From Cryptomeria japonica (lineage: Eukaryota > Streptophyta > Pinopsida > Cupressales > Cupressaceae), in NCBI RefSeq assembly GCF_030272615.1, contig NC_081407.1:265291574-265355573 (forward strand): a stretch of 64,000 bases of DNA. The letters run 5' to 3'. The notes under the pieces were generated by a model. That model was not told the origin of the DNA, searched no databases, and saw only the letters and a list, made by a program, of their open reading frames with translations. A program made the translations under genes and the position numbers. This document shows, piece after piece, positions 1 through 11,857 of the stretch (position 1 is its first letter; each line of letters begins with the position of its first letter).

Positions 1-147
1 TAATAAATAATATACAAAAGATTTGATTTTATGGGATTTGCTTCTATGGCATCGACAATTGGTAGTTCTTAAGGCTACATCATTAATGTGCCTTGTCATG
101 AGAGTTCCATCTAATATTTTCAAATTTATCAACCCAAATTGAGTGAT
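1..147 (-). pseudogene. Gypsy D integrase C-terminal tail, fragment
   Basis: Read on the minus strand, this stretch gives a recognisable end of a Ty3/gypsy integrase/polyprotein, including QFGLINLKILDGTLMTRHIN, which fits the usual tail in which a short beta-rich stretch precedes a 'G..L...VNG.RLK'-type ending. It continues directly the coding sense seen at 7415-7530, which carries GDLVLMYGSRF. The two parts are separated only by copia A. Five-base flanks of A are GTGAT (143-147) and ATGAT (7415-7419), a likely target duplication with one mismatch. The element runs off the left edge, so its 3' LTR is not visible. Confidence 0.6.
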
Positions 148-1506
148 TGATGAAATAGCTCTGATTTCAGGTGGACAACTAAGAGGGGGGTGAATCAGTT
201 GTCTAAAAAACTTACACAAATTAAACGTATTCTCAGATCTAATAATTAAACATGAAAGCATGAATCAACAACACAACATGAATACACATAACACCAAGAT
301 TTTTGGCATGGAAAACTACAGTGGGAGCCTACCCACAATATGATTATACTCTATTAGAAGTATATGAAATATTACAATGGGGAATGTACATGCATTCAGG
401 CACACTACCTAAAGCTCACTACTCAAAAATAAGAAAGGACTACAACCTAGGGAAGACTCACTATATTACAAACAGATTCGGATCACATCTAGAAGATCAT
501 GAACTGATAGAATAACATCTCCTAATGCCTAGTTATAGTTCAGGTTAAGCACATAACAACTTCTTCTCACACTTCTTCTCTACCTCCAAAAGATGTATGC
601 ATTATTCGCTCATATACTCATCCACAACACACTCAATTACAAAGATATTACATTTATTTATACATGATATCAACCTTGGTAAGATCAACAAGGTTGATTC
701 AACACTCATCACCTAATTAAAAAAATATAACCACACACGCTACAATAACATATGTGGACCAAGCAATGTCAGCTAAGACATAGAATGAACCCATATCATA
801 TTCCTCAAATGCGAAACACCTCCAAGAATTATGCATCAAACATCTACAACAAGCTACAAGCATTTGGTCAGCCAAAATAATGAAGAACACTAATACATCA
901 AAGAAAATAATCAATTACATGCACAACGATCAATGCAGACCACCAACACAAAAAGCATGTGATCCAAAAACATCCACAAGCATCATGAAGTAGCACCGCA
1001 ACATCTGCAACAACTCAAATTACTTAAATGCTATCATCATTATATTGAACTTCAAGAAAACTAACTGCAATAACTATCAACTTGGAAAAAACACTTGTGG
1101 AGCTCCAAACCATAAACCAGTTGAATTGAAGACACACATGAACGTTCCAAACACTTCTCCAAATCTACAAATCAAGATATTGCAATGCGGAGCAATGCAG
1201 ATCAAAATACTGACACTGTCACCACTAAACAACTGAAAACCAACCACAACATAGATATCCATAGCACACTCAAATATTCATGCGGACCCCTAAAAATTGT
1301 ATTAAATCATCTATACACAATCCTCTACAAACCCTTTAATCCAAAAAATATGATTATCAACATGCTGAACAAATTCACTTACAGACCTCACTACATCACT
1401 GTCATAGACAAAGAAATATGTTGACATCAATGACAACACATCTCTCAGATATCACTAAAGAACATATTTGTAGCATACCTCCAAAAATATATCCAAACAT
1501 CCAACA
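148..1506 (-). repeat. Copia A 3' LTR
   Basis: Direct copy of 6059-7414. On the plus strand it starts TGATGAAATA and ends ATCCAACA, and it includes the block 'GGGGGGTGAATCAG', which is typical of copia LTR ends in plants. Short open frames inside (303-515, 1045-1424) show no domain and are chance ORFs. Confidence 0.88.
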
Positions 1507-1521
1507 ATCTCCCCCTTTGGC
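1507..1521 (-). other. Copia A polypurine tract
   Basis: On the minus strand the bases directly upstream of the 3' LTR read GCCAAAGGGGGAGAT, the standard plus-strand primer of this copia group. A second similar tract (AAAGGGGGAGAGG on the minus strand) lies near 1645-1658. Confidence 0.8.
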
Positions 1522-1989
1522 ATTGATGGCAACATATAATGTGAAAAACAATCAATGACAAATAAATCAATAGCTTTCTCATATTACTCTTCCCACTACA
1601 CAAATAACTCATTCCCTCTTAGAATATTGCACATTTTTTCACATGAACCTCTCCCCCTTTGATATCAATGAAAAACACACATATTTGTACCACAAAAACT
1701 AACTCATTGACTACTTCCCTTGAGTAGCAACCTCCACTCATCAATCCAGATCACAAAATATGACTATGAAATGCACTGAACTAATTCATACCATTGCACC
1801 TTAGTTCTAATCAGGAGGGGCAATCACCCCTAACTTCCCTCTGAGATACACAAAAGTATCCTTAGGCAAAGGCTTCATAAAAATTTCTACAATCTATTCC
1901 TTTGTAGGCAGATACTCCTATCTGACTTCCTTCTCATTTACCTTATAACAATGATTCTATGTTATTGAATCAATAGGGAGTTCATCCAA

Positions 1990-3370
1990 GTTATTTCAAA
2001 TGGAATACAAACTACTTGAAATAACCTGAACTAGAGATAAATTATCTCTAGTGAAACTTGATAGATATATGCTTAGTCTTGGAATGCAACACCGGATTCT
2101 TAGAAATGTTAATTGCACTTGAATTGTCATAGTAAATAGCAATAGGGTCATCATAGACAACTCTGATATCTTTCAACATCTAGTTAATCCACAACCTGAT
2201 TACAATTATTAGCAACAACAATATATTCTGCCTCTACAGTAGATAGAGAAATTGAATTTTGATTTTTGGTCAACCAAGAAACTGATCTTTTTCCCAAGAA
2301 AAATGCACCACCACTAGTACTCTTCTGATCATCAACATATCCTGCCCAATCAACATCAGTAAAACCATTCAAAGTAAAATCATCATCTTTAGGGTACCAT
2401 AAACCAAAATCAACAGTTCCTTTCAAATATCTGAAAATTCTTTTAACAACTACAACATGAGATTCCTTAGGATCAACTTGAAATATAGCAACAAAACAAA
2501 CAACATTCATGATATCCAATCTAGTCTGAGTCAAATATAGCAATCCACCAATAATAGATCTATATCTAGTCTTATTTTCTTTAGGGGAATCATCATCCTT
2601 AGTCAACTTACATTTGATCACCATAGGAGTCCCAACTAGCTTTATATCCTCTAAACCAAACTTCTTCAACAACTCTTTCACATACTTGGACTGCGATATA
2701 AAGATTCCTTTTTCTGACTGTGTAATTTGCAATCCCAGAAATAATTTCATCTCTCCAATCATAGACATTTCAAACTCATTTTGTATCTCATTAGAAAAAT
2801 CTTTGCACAAACTATCATTTCCTCCAAAAATAATATCATCAACAAAAACTTCAACAATCAAAATGTTTATATCATGATCAATCTTGAAATATAGATTACT
2901 ATCAGCAGTACCTTTGTTAAATCCTAGCTTCAATGGATACTTATCCAATCTGGCATACCACACTCTTGGCGCTTTCTTCAACTGGCACACCATATCTCTC
3001 TAATTACACCTCTTCTTCCAATTCATCATTTAGGAACACTGACTTGACATCCATCTGATAGACTTTGAAATCTTTGTAAGCATCATAAGCAATAAATAAT
3101 CTAACAACTTCAATCCTTACCACCGGAGCAAAATTCTCTTCAAAATCAATTCCTCCCATTTTAGAATATCCTTTACAAACAAGTCTTGCTTTGTTTCCAA
3201 CCACTTCACCTTTCTCATTCAATTTGTTCCAAAAGACCCATTTAGTTCCAATTACATTTTTGTCCTTAGGTCTGGGAACAAGAATCCATGTATTGTTCTT
3301 CTCAATCTGATTCAATTCTTCTTCCATTTATTTTACCCAATATTCATCTTTACATGTTTCATTCACATCT
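1990..3370 (-). pseudogene. Copia A reverse transcriptase and RNase H
   Basis: Two large frames carry the copia RT (RVT_2). 3004-3327 begins near the N-terminal signature '[17 protein letters not shown]' and reaches the first catalytic Asp in [11 protein letters not shown]. 2184-2993 carries the FVDDIIFGGND box (two catalytic Asp near residues 51-52 of that frame), then RNase H with DVDWAG, KSTSGGAFFLG and STVEAEYI. RNase H continues in another frame down to about 2000 (YYDNSSAINIS, HSKTKHIS). The two frames differ, so at least one frameshift separates the RT halves near 2995-3004, and another follows 2184. It copied element RNA inside virus-like particles when active; it is now non-functional. 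Confidence 0.88.
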
Positions 3371-4713
3371 TTAGGTTCAATCTTTAAAAATCAAACAATA
3401 CTCAACTTGATCTTCTGCATTTCTTCTTCTAGTTTGAACACCTTTATTTCTATCTCCTATAATATAATTTTCAGAATGATTCAATCTTACATACCTGGGA
3501 GTCTTAGGATTTTCTTGATTTTTAGACTCGAGTTATTTCTTTTGTGCTTGCACTAGTCCCTTCACCTTGATTTACTAGATTCACCGGAATGATCTGAACT
3601 TGATTCTAGGTATGTGGTTGCTTCCCTTTGTTTTCAATGTCACTTTGATCATCTGAATCATATCCACAAGATCTGATTTGTCTCTCATTGATTTCATCAA
3701 CCTTGACATTAGCACTCTCAACTATCTTGTGTAGTCCCTTGTTATAATACCGGTAGGCCTTCCTTTTAGTAGAATAACCAAGAAATATTCCTTCATCACA
3801 TATAGCATCAAACTTCCCTAAATATTCATCCCTTTTGATAGAGCATTTATTTTCAAAAATTATTAAATATTTAATAGTAGGAGCATGACCAAACCATAAT
3901 TCATAAGAAGTCTTGTCGGTATCATCTTTGATATGCACTCAGTTAAGAGTGTAAACAATAGTACTCACATCTTCTCTCCAATAAGCATGCATAACATTTC
4001 CTTGCAACATCATTGTCCTAGCAACTTCTTGAATGGTTCTATTCTTCCTTTCTACAACTCCATTTTGTTGAGGGGTTCTCGGATCAGACAATTGTCTTCT
4101 TATCCCATGCTCTTCACAATATCCATTAAACTCACCAAGAATAAATTCTCCACCTCTGTCAGATCTCAGACACTTCAGCTTCTAACCTATCTCAGTCTCA
4201 ACCATAGCTTTGAAAATCTTGAACTTCTCTAGAGATTCATGCTTATCCCTTAAGATGACTAGTAACCAACATCCTTGAATAATCATAATTCAACAACATG
4301 AAATATCTATCTCCTTGAAAGCTTCTAACTCTAGAAGGCCAACACAAATTAGTATGCACAAGATCTAATAATCCATTTGAAAAATGCTTCTAACTCTTGA
4401 AAGATATTCTGGTTTGTTTCCCTAACTGACATTCCTTGTACATAGGGTTAGTAGGTTTCATCAACTTAGGAAGATCTCTCACAATTTGAGAAGAACTTAT
4501 CTTAACAATGTTATCAAAATTCACATGACACATCCTTCTATGCCACAACTAACTTTCATCAATTTAAGCAATCAAACATCTTTTACCAGAGCTATTCAAG
4601 TGAAAGATATTACCTTTAGTCTTTGTACCTTATGTAATCTCAATTTCAGAGCTACCGAAGATTCTACATTTGCCATTCTTGAATTGAAGATCATATACCT
4701 TGTCAACCATTTG
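3371..4713 (-). pseudogene. Copia A integrase
   Basis: The minus strand carries the rve core of a copia integrase in broken frames. KCLRSDRGGEF (second catalytic Asp) lies near 4160 and RTPQQNGVVERKNRTI (catalytic Glu) near 4030-4080. The downstream part, with GHAPTIKYLIIF and DEGIFLGYS, is open at 3606-3938. The GAG-pre-integrase module with its H-H-C-C zinc site lies around 4430-4560. Stops and frame changes occur throughout. Between integrase and RT (about 3330-3600) is the usual divergent linker. Confidence 0.82.
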
Positions 4714-5990
4714 TCAAACACTCAAAAGGTTATGCTTTAGGCCTTCTACATATAAGACATTATCATTATTGTGCTTACCATCAAGAGAAATAGAACCTCT
4801 ACCACCGATTATACCAGCTTTGTCATCACCAAACTTCACAACTCCACCTTCACACTTTTCCAAGCTCACAAACTTACTCTTATCACCTATCATATGATGA
4901 GAGCATCCACTTCTATCACCCATCCATCTTTCTCTTCAACTTGTGCAGCCAAAGCTCTTTCCACATTCATGCAGCTAGCAGAATCAATAGGCATTGGATC
5001 ATCTTCCTTGATAGCAAGAAACACCCATTCATTGTCACTTGTATTTACCTTATTTGATCCATCATCTAAAACACCTTCATCAGCAGCATAATAACATCTC
5101 TTCTTAAATTTAGGCTTGAAATTTTTCTTAGGAACTCTTTTTAGACACCTTGAGGCAAAATGACCTATCTTATTACATGAAAAACATTTAAGAGGCAATT
5201 TTCCTTCATACTTACTGACTCCTTTAGGTAATCTTCTTGCAATAGTTGCTTCAAGCTCCTCAAGCTCTCACTCTTATTCTTCCATTTACTTCATCTCTTT
5301 CTCATATCTAGACATCCTCCTTGAAGAATTTTCTCTTGGATCATATCTCTACTAATCCTTTCCAAAAATAGTGGCTTTGAATACAAATTCTACCTTAGGA
5401 AGGGAATCACCAAAATCACTTAATTCAAAGGTTGATAACTTACCAATAAATATGTCTCTAGTCACATCGATCACAGTCTAGATCTCCTCAATAGCAACAA
5501 CTTTATGTTTGTAGGATGCAGGTAAGGATCTGAGCACTTTAGAAAAAATCTCTGATTCTTCCAACTTTCCACTGGCACATTTGATATTACACACAAGTTC
5601 ATTCACCTTCTACATAAAACAAGTAATGTTCTCATCTTTTCCCATCCTAAACATCTCCTACTTTCCCTTTAAGCTTTGCAACTTAGAAATCTTCACATAA
5701 TTGTCTCCTTCATACATGGTTTCCAACTTTTTCCAGGTCTCATGAGCAGTCTGCAGTTCCATAACATTTGTCATTTCAGAATCTATCAAGGCACTCAACA
5801 AATGCTTCCTTAGCCCTAATATTGCATTTTGTTTCCTTCATCTCATCCGAAGTTGAAGGTCCATTTGCAGGAATAGTATACTTGTTTTTTGTAATAGCCC
5901 AGTAAGCTTTGCTAATGCATCTCAGATGACACTCCATGCAGCTCTTCCAAAGAGAGTAATTAGTACCATCAAATCTCATGTTGTCCTTCT
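4714..5990 (-). pseudogene. Copia A gag, zinc knuckle and protease
   Basis: The frame at 5776-5979 starts MRFDGTNYSLWKSCMECHL, the N-terminal 'FDG.NY..W' signature of copia Gag (DUF4219/UBN2 family). The UBN2 body follows in broken frames through about 5250. At 4890-5198 is a CCHC knuckle, CFSCNKIGHFASRC, which binds RNA in Gag. The protease tail is at 4714-4923, with SGCSHHM after the active-site region and VEGLKHNLLSV before integrase. Frames differ between these pieces, so it cannot be translated as one protein. Confidence 0.85.
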
Positions 5991-6044
5991 TCTAATACGC
6001 CATCCCAGATCACCTCAAGCGATTAAGATTCTCTAGAGGAACAT

Positions 6045-6056
6045 GCTCTGATACCA
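6045..6056 (-). other. Copia A primer binding site (tRNA-iMet)
   Basis: Minus-strand TGGTATCAGAGC, complementary to the 3' end of initiator tRNA-Met, two bases from the inner end of the 5' LTR (which begins at 6059 on the plus strand). This confirms the element's orientation. Confidence 0.93.
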
Positions 6057-6058
6057 AT

Positions 6059-7414
6059 TGATGAAATAACTCCGATTCTGAGCAGACAATTGAGAAGGGG
6101 GGTGAATCAGTTGTCTCAAAAATTTAAACAAATTTTACTTATTCTTAGATCTGATAATTAAACATGAAAGCATGAATCAACAACACAATATGAACACACA
6201 TAATACCATGATTTTTGATGTGGAAAACTCGGTCAAGGGAAAACCCATGGTGGGAACCTACCCATAATATGATGATACCCTATTAGAAGTAAATGAAATA
6301 TTACAATAGGGAATGCACATGCATTCAAGCACACTGCTCAAAAACAAGAAAGGGCTACAACCTAGGGAAGACTAGATGTCTTACAGACAGATTCAGATCA
6401 CATCCAGAAGATCATGAACTGATAGAATAGCATCGCCTAATGCCTGGTTATAGTTCCAGTTAAGCACATAACAACTTATTCTCACACTTCTCTACCTCCA
6501 AAATATGTATGCATTATTTTCTCATATACTCATCCACGACACATTCAATTACAAAGATATTACATTTATTTATACATGACATCAACCTTGGAAAGATCAA
6601 CAAGGTCGGCTCAACACTCATCACCTAATTACAAAAATATAACCACACATGCTAAAATAACATATGCGGACCAAGAAATGTTGGCTAAGACATAGCATGA
6701 ACCCATATCATATGCCTCAAATGCAAAACACCTCCAAGAATTATGCATCGAACATCTGCAACATGCTATAAGAATCTGGTCAAAATAATGAAAAACACTA
6801 ATACATTAGAGAAAATCATCAATTACGCGCACAACGATCAAGTAAGACTACCAACACAAAAGGCACATGATCCAGAAACATCCATAAGCATCATGAATTA
6901 CCACCACATCTGCAACAACTCAAATTACTTGAATCATATCATCATTATATCGAACTTTAAGAACACTAATTGCAATAACTGTCAACCTAGAAAAATCACT
7001 TGCGGAGATCTGAACCACAAAACACTTTAAATGAAGACACACATGAATGTCCCAAACACTTCTCCAAATCCATAGATCAAGATATTGCAATGCAAAGAAA
7101 TGCAGATCAAAATACTATTACTCTGTCACCACTAAACAACTAAAAAACCAGTCACAACACATGTATCCATAGCACACTCAAATCTTCATGTGGACCCCTG
7201 AAAATTGCACTGAATCATCTATACACAATCCTCTACAAACCCTTTAATCCACAAACTCTAATCATCAACATGCTAAACAAATTCACTTACTGACCTCAAT
7301 GCATCATTGTCATAGACAGAGAAATATGTCGACATCAATGACAACACATCTCTCAAATATCACTAAAGCACATATTTGCAGCATACCTCCAAAAATCTCC
7401 CCAAATATCCAAAA
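6059..7414 (-). repeat. Copia A 5' LTR
   Basis: Direct repeat partner of 148-1506, with many substitutions and small indels; for example 6228-6252 carries a segment absent from the left copy. As the element is on the minus strand, this is the promoter-bearing LTR. Confidence 0.88.
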
Positions 7415-8569
7415 ATGATGTCATGGATGTAGTATGGCTCTAACCAATAGACCTTCAACTTCCCCTATTTCTTGAACCTACTACCATACATCAGTACCAA
7501 GTCCCCTGTTCTGAATCTTTTCAACTACAAGTTTTTGTCATGTCATGTTTTATAACTTTGTTGCTTAAGTTGATGGTTATACATTACAATTTGTCTGTAC
7601 TCATCCATTTTATCCAAATCTTCAATCTATTTTTCCAAAGACTAGTCATCCTCCAACCGCAAAGTGAGTGTCATACATTTATTAGAGATTATGAAGTTCA
7701 TTGGAACTGTAGCATCAATGCGATAGAATAATAAATAAATGGAATGAACTTACTTTTCTTCTTATGGGAAGTGTTGTATTCCCATAGTATCATGGGTACT
7801 TTTACATCCCAATTATCTTGTTTCCATCACACTTTTTGGTTAATGCTTTCCAATTTATCTTATTCAGTGCTTCACTTTCTCCATTATCTTATGGGTGATA
7901 GGGGAAATTTTGATGTGGGCTATCATAAAGCTCTATAGTAGTTCTATTCTCATCTTATTCATAAAGTGTTTACCTTGATCACTTACCATGCTAAGAAGAC
8001 ATTCATACCTTGTAATGATATTCCCATACAAGAACCTTGCAATAGTCTTTGATACACTCCCTTGTAGGTTTTGCGTCCACCCATTTTGTGAGATACTATA
8101 CTCCTATTATAATGAATCTTGCCTTTGAATTCTTTGCCAATGGGTCAATAAGTCCAATGAAGTCTATGGCCCATTTTTCAAATGGGTTTTGTGTTAGTAT
8201 TGGTGTTAGAGGTATCTCATCCCTTGCAGTAGGTTTCCCCACTCTCTAAAAAACATCACATTCTTTAATATACTCCTTAGCATCCTTATGTCAAGTTGGC
8301 CACAATAATATGACAAGTTGCATCCCTCTTGTTATGGTTTCCCTACAATTATTGTCACCTTGCTACTCCATGATCTTTTTTGGGAATTGATTGTCTTTTG
8401 AGTTTATAGACCACTCTTTTCAAGATATTGTCCCTTCCTAGATGGTGCAATTGTCCTTCAATAAATGCATATGGTGCAACCCTCCGCACTAGTGATTTCT
8501 TATCTTGCGGAGATGTATCTTTAGGAAATACTCCTTTAGAAAGTAGTATAGTTCCTTGGTCCTAAAGGG
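7415..8569 (-). pseudogene. Gypsy D integrase
   Basis: Minus-strand translation in several frames gives a Ty3/gypsy integrase. Around 8450-8540 the N-terminal lead-in reads LVRRVAPYAFIEGQLHHLG. Near 8120-8190 the core begins with PFEKWAIDFIGLIDPLAK, which carries the first catalytic Asp in the KWAIDF context. Near 7440-7530 the C-terminal GDLVLMYGSRF and KLKVYWLEPY appear. Many stops and frame changes interrupt it. Its upstream partner (RNase H) is at 19998-20383, beyond inserted element C; its downstream end is at 1-147, beyond copia A. Confidence 0.8.
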
Positions 8570-9569
8570 TGTCTAAAACTTATACACAATCCAATTTTAT
8601 TTTTTTGTCTCCTCTACTTGATTCTTCATTCACGGCTCCTGGATCTATCACCTATGCACCCAAAAAAGGGAAATTGTGTTGTGGATAGGTATTTACCTAA
8701 GTCAAACCTTCTATTGGGAATAACCCTATAATTCAATTGAAATTGAATTGGAAAATATTAACTTTTGAGGGCAAGGCTAAATTTAAATTGAAATGCTTGA
8801 ATTGGATTGACTATATCTTCAGTTGATCATGCAATGTCCTTAGGATAAGTCATTCATGTATTGATTCAATAACATGATAAATCACATAAAATAAATCATT
8901 AAATAATAGTTTAAACATAGATTAAAATACTTTTGATGTAGTTTTCTACTCCTTGAATTAGATCTTCTCTTGAAGTGTTGCTCCTGAATAGGAATGATGG
9001 TGTAATTAAGAGATGAGATAAGAATAAGATGTTGAAATGAATTGAGAGGGATGCCTTATATGGTAATTTCTTAATAAAATCACCTTTAGGTTGACTTAGA
9101 ATTATCATATTTTTGCACAAAGTTAGATTTTAATAGGATAGGACCATCTTATTATCCTCCTAAAATTTGGGACATTAAGTGTGGGACCATGTCACAATTT
9201 TCATCCTAGTTCCAACACTTTCAACCCAAATTTTTAGGGATGTGAGATAATAGGGTTCTAATGTCAGAATCAAGTTTGTGCAATAATATATAAAATTTAG
9301 ATAAGGGAAACATGCCTTGAGATTTAAAATGGTGCAGGATCTATGATAAATCAAAATAATAAAAGATAAAGGTGACACCTAGAATTAAGGGCCCAAATGA
9401 GAGTGTGATGATGTATTAAAGTGGAATAGGACTCGTCATATTGAATTGAATATTAATTAATTATGATAAATGTAATCTAATGAATAGAGGAATGGGAAAT
9501 ACTAAAATGGTGCTAGGAGAGTATGAAATTGGACACCTTAGTTAAGGGTGTACAATTTACGATGCTACA
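8570..9569 (-). repeat. Element C 3' LTR
   Basis: Direct repeat of 19016-19997 (shared blocks include the stretch around AATTGTGTTGTGGATAGG and ACCTTAGTTAAGG). In element orientation it begins TGTAGCATCGTAAATTG at 9569. The outer end near 8570 is uncertain by several bases, because the flanking D sequence is not continuous with the right flank and the end may be truncated. Confidence 0.78.
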
Positions 9570-9585
9570 TTTAACCCCCACTTTC
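9570..9585 (-). other. Element C polypurine tract
   Basis: Minus strand GAAAGTGGGGGTTAAA directly before the LTR start TGTAGCATC. The same arrangement, AAGTGGGGGCTAAA then TGTAGCATC, precedes the 3' LTR of H at 45712. Confidence 0.8.
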
Positions 9586-9924
9586 ATGGAGTATGATCTT
9601 ATGGTCGTACTCATGGTAAAGTAGAAATGAAGAGATAGAGTATCCAATAGCAAGAAAAAATAGGGATAGGATAATACTAAAGGAAGATCAAGTCCCCAAG
9701 CATATAATCCTACCAATCCATGCAAGTAACCTTCAAATATACATAAAATAAAATAATGTTAGTACTGAAACACAAAGTTCCAAGACAACTAGATGAAGAG
9801 ACCTCAATAATCAAAATGTCTCATCCACTAATGTCATTCTTGGCATGTTATTACAAGAACACAAGTGGGCATATAGAAATAACAAGGACGTACACCAATT
9901 TAAAGGAGAGGAAACCATGATCTA

Positions 9925-10145
9925 ATGCTAGCAAAATATGTTATGCTATGGGTTCATGGGAGGTAGAAAAAGGAACATGGATTCCAAAAGCTAGAAAATT
10001 GTGTTATGTTAGGTGATCCATGAAAAGAAAAGGATATTTTAAAGGTCTAGAAACTTGTGTTATGCTAATCAACCCATCCTACAAAAGGAAAAGAAAGAGT
10101 CAAAAGGTCTAGGAAATTGTGTTATGCTAGTCAACTCATCCTGCT
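9925..10145. repeat. Tandem repeat, about 65 bp, four degenerate units
   Basis: Four imperfect copies of a unit around 'CTAGRAAATTGTGTTATGCT' followed by 'ARTCAACYCATCC' or a diverged form. They lie near 9930, 9990, 10050 and 10115. Confidence 0.6.
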
Positions 10146-10353
10146 ATGACATTGTCTGGTTTTAGGAATGAAGCACCTTGTCTACGACTTTGGTTTAGTT
10201 TCAAGTATGAAACAACCTGTATAATACATATAATAGAAAATATCTAGTTTTGGGAATGAAACATCTTTTCTAAGACTTTGGAATGGTTTAGAGAATTTCC
10301 ATCTTGGCTAAGACATATAATAATATGTAATTAGTAAGACGCATATATGCCGC

Positions 10354-10393
10354 CCTTAAGATGTCAACATAGTCCTATTTTGATATCTTAAGG
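10354..10393. repeat. Conserved inverted repeat in C 3' region
   Basis: Arms 10354-10367 (CCTTAAGATGTCAA) and 10380-10393 (TTGATATCTTAAGG) pair at 13 of 14 positions across a 12-base loop. A matching block is found in H at 44659-44698, in the same place relative to the element and followed in both by GGCATATAT. Confidence 0.7.
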
Positions 10394-10951
10394 TTGAAAG
10401 AATAAGGAACAAGGATACACACCTTTATCACTAATGAAATGTCATTTAAGAAACAATTCACATGCAATCCAAGCTAAAGAGTCATAACTCTTATGAGCAA
10501 GAAAGAGATAGTTGGAAAATAGATATCTTGCAACAAAAGTAAAGGGGTCCTTTTGAGGGATAATTGAAAAGGGAATGCGATATCTTTGCATAAAGATATC
10601 TACCTCCAAAAATAGATAAGATCTTTAATAAAGATAAAATATTTAGAAAGGGGAAGGAGAACAAGAATGCACACCTTCCCTATTTTATGGAAAAAAGTGG
10701 ATTCTCGGTGAAGGTTTGTACATCTTCACTAAGGAGAGATTATTCATAAAAGACATACTATTTCAAAACAAAGAATAAGTCCAAACCATATGACACACAT
10801 GTACTTGCCTGAAGAATATGCAAGAAAATAAATCTAGCTATAAAAGATATTACTCAACAAAAGAAAAGTGAATCCTTAGATGGAAGATATGATTAAAAAC
10901 TAATCTTGCCCCCCATGCATGAAGACAAGAATAAGTATGCTATTATGTTTC

Positions 10952-11206
10952 TCACCAAGTATATTGGTGATGACCTTTTACTTGAATGATACCAGAATAG
11001 ATGAATTGCTGAATTTTAATATGCAAAGCTTGACATTCAGTAGTGTAATGGCTAAGGAGTTGATGATACATACAAAAAATATAATTTCCAAGGTTTATTT
11101 TGTGTTTACTTCTTCGTTTGGGCTGAAGAGAGGTAATCAAGTTGGTTTGAAGAAGATTAGACAAAATATTATCTTTTTGTAATGAAATACTATGATGAGA
11201 AGTCAT
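10952..11206 (-). pseudogene. Element C CHHC gag-type module
   Basis: The minus-strand frame has ILSNLLQTNLITSL followed after a basic stretch by FCMYHQLLSHYTTEC and IKIQQFI. It matches the end of the H protein (SILYELLKDNLITLLL, then FCKYHQILGHATNEC). The pattern resembles the C..H....GH.T..C motif at the end of Gag in Ogre/Tat gypsy elements (family knowledge), which would bind RNA. In both C and H this module follows the protease. The zinc ligands Cys, His and Cys are present; the loop Gly of GH is Ser here. Confidence 0.65.
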
Positions 11207-11209
11207 AGA

Positions 11210-11854
11210 TGTATTAGATAATAGGGGAGGGTATATAGATAAAGGAAGGGATTGAAAACCTAAACTTATGTTAGAAAAATATTATTTCTCATGACCTTCA
11301 AAACTTTGTTGCACACATCCCAAATTATGTACATTGTATCCATCAAATGTAGGTACTGAAATATCTAAAAAAAAGGTTTCATTCTCATCATCAATACATG
11401 TTTTGGAAGAAGAGGTGGCATTTGATTTAGAAGAGGCTTGAATAAATGACACACAATGCTCCTTCAAAGCCTCATACTTGTATTGATGAACCTTATATCC
11501 ATTAAAGGAAGGTTTAAAATCTAATGTACCTCATTTATTTTCTAAAGTGATATTAATGGGAGACTTTGTTGTTGAAGGAATTATAATGTTAAAGGGAGAT
11601 ATGCATGCTACTTAATCTTGAAGAAATGTATAAGGATTAGGATCAACCTCTATTGTGTGAAGTTCATTGTTATATATGAATTTTATTATGCGATGAAGAG
11701 TAGAAGGGACTTCTTTCATAGCATGAATCCACATTCTACCTAGAAGAAGGTTATAACTAAGATCATTAGGCATGACATGAATAGGAGTGGGTAAAGTCAT
11801 AGGTCCTAATTTGATAAGTAATATCACTATACCAAGTGAATCTGTGATCAACAA
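11210..11854 (-). pseudogene. Element C retropepsin, C-terminal part, and linker
   Basis: On the minus strand, 11854 to 11612 reads SLGIVILLIKLGPMTLPTPI and then LLLGRMWIHAMKEVPSTLHR, the second half of an Ogre/Tat-like retropepsin (its 'LLGRPWIH...PSSLHQ' region). It is nearly the same as H at 42370-42590. The linker continues to 11210 and includes CVSFIQASSKSN (11282-11467), also shared with H. The first half of the protease, with the active site, should lie between 11855 and 17298, but about 55 codons present in H are missing from C. They were lost where copia B joins. Confidence 0.75.
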
Positions 11855-11857
11855 ATC

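Larger units (their letters stand above)
148..7414 (-). mobile_element. Ty1/copia retrotransposon A, complete but decayed
   Basis: A full-length copia-type element lies on the minus strand, bounded by direct repeats of about 1.36 kb (148-1506 and 6059-7414), with terminal TG/CA. Between them, in the order expected for copia on the minus strand, are gag with a zinc knuckle, protease, integrase, reverse transcriptase and RNase H. A primer binding site complementary to initiator tRNA-Met lies next to the right LTR and a polypurine tract next to the left LTR. Near-matching 5-bp flanks (GTGAT/ATGAT) mark its insertion in gypsy D. The two LTRs differ at many positions by eye, and all domains have frameshifts or stops, so this is an old, inactive copy. 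Confidence 0.9.
9586..10951 (-). other. Element C 3' non-coding region
   Basis: About 1.4 kb without a credible gene. It holds a degenerate tandem repeat (9925-10145), a hairpin block (10354-10393) conserved in H, and further short repeats of 'GGAATGAAACA/CTAAGACTTTGG' type (10155-10315). Weak similarity in order and content to the 3' non-coding part of H (43210-45700) supports common descent. Confidence 0.6.
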
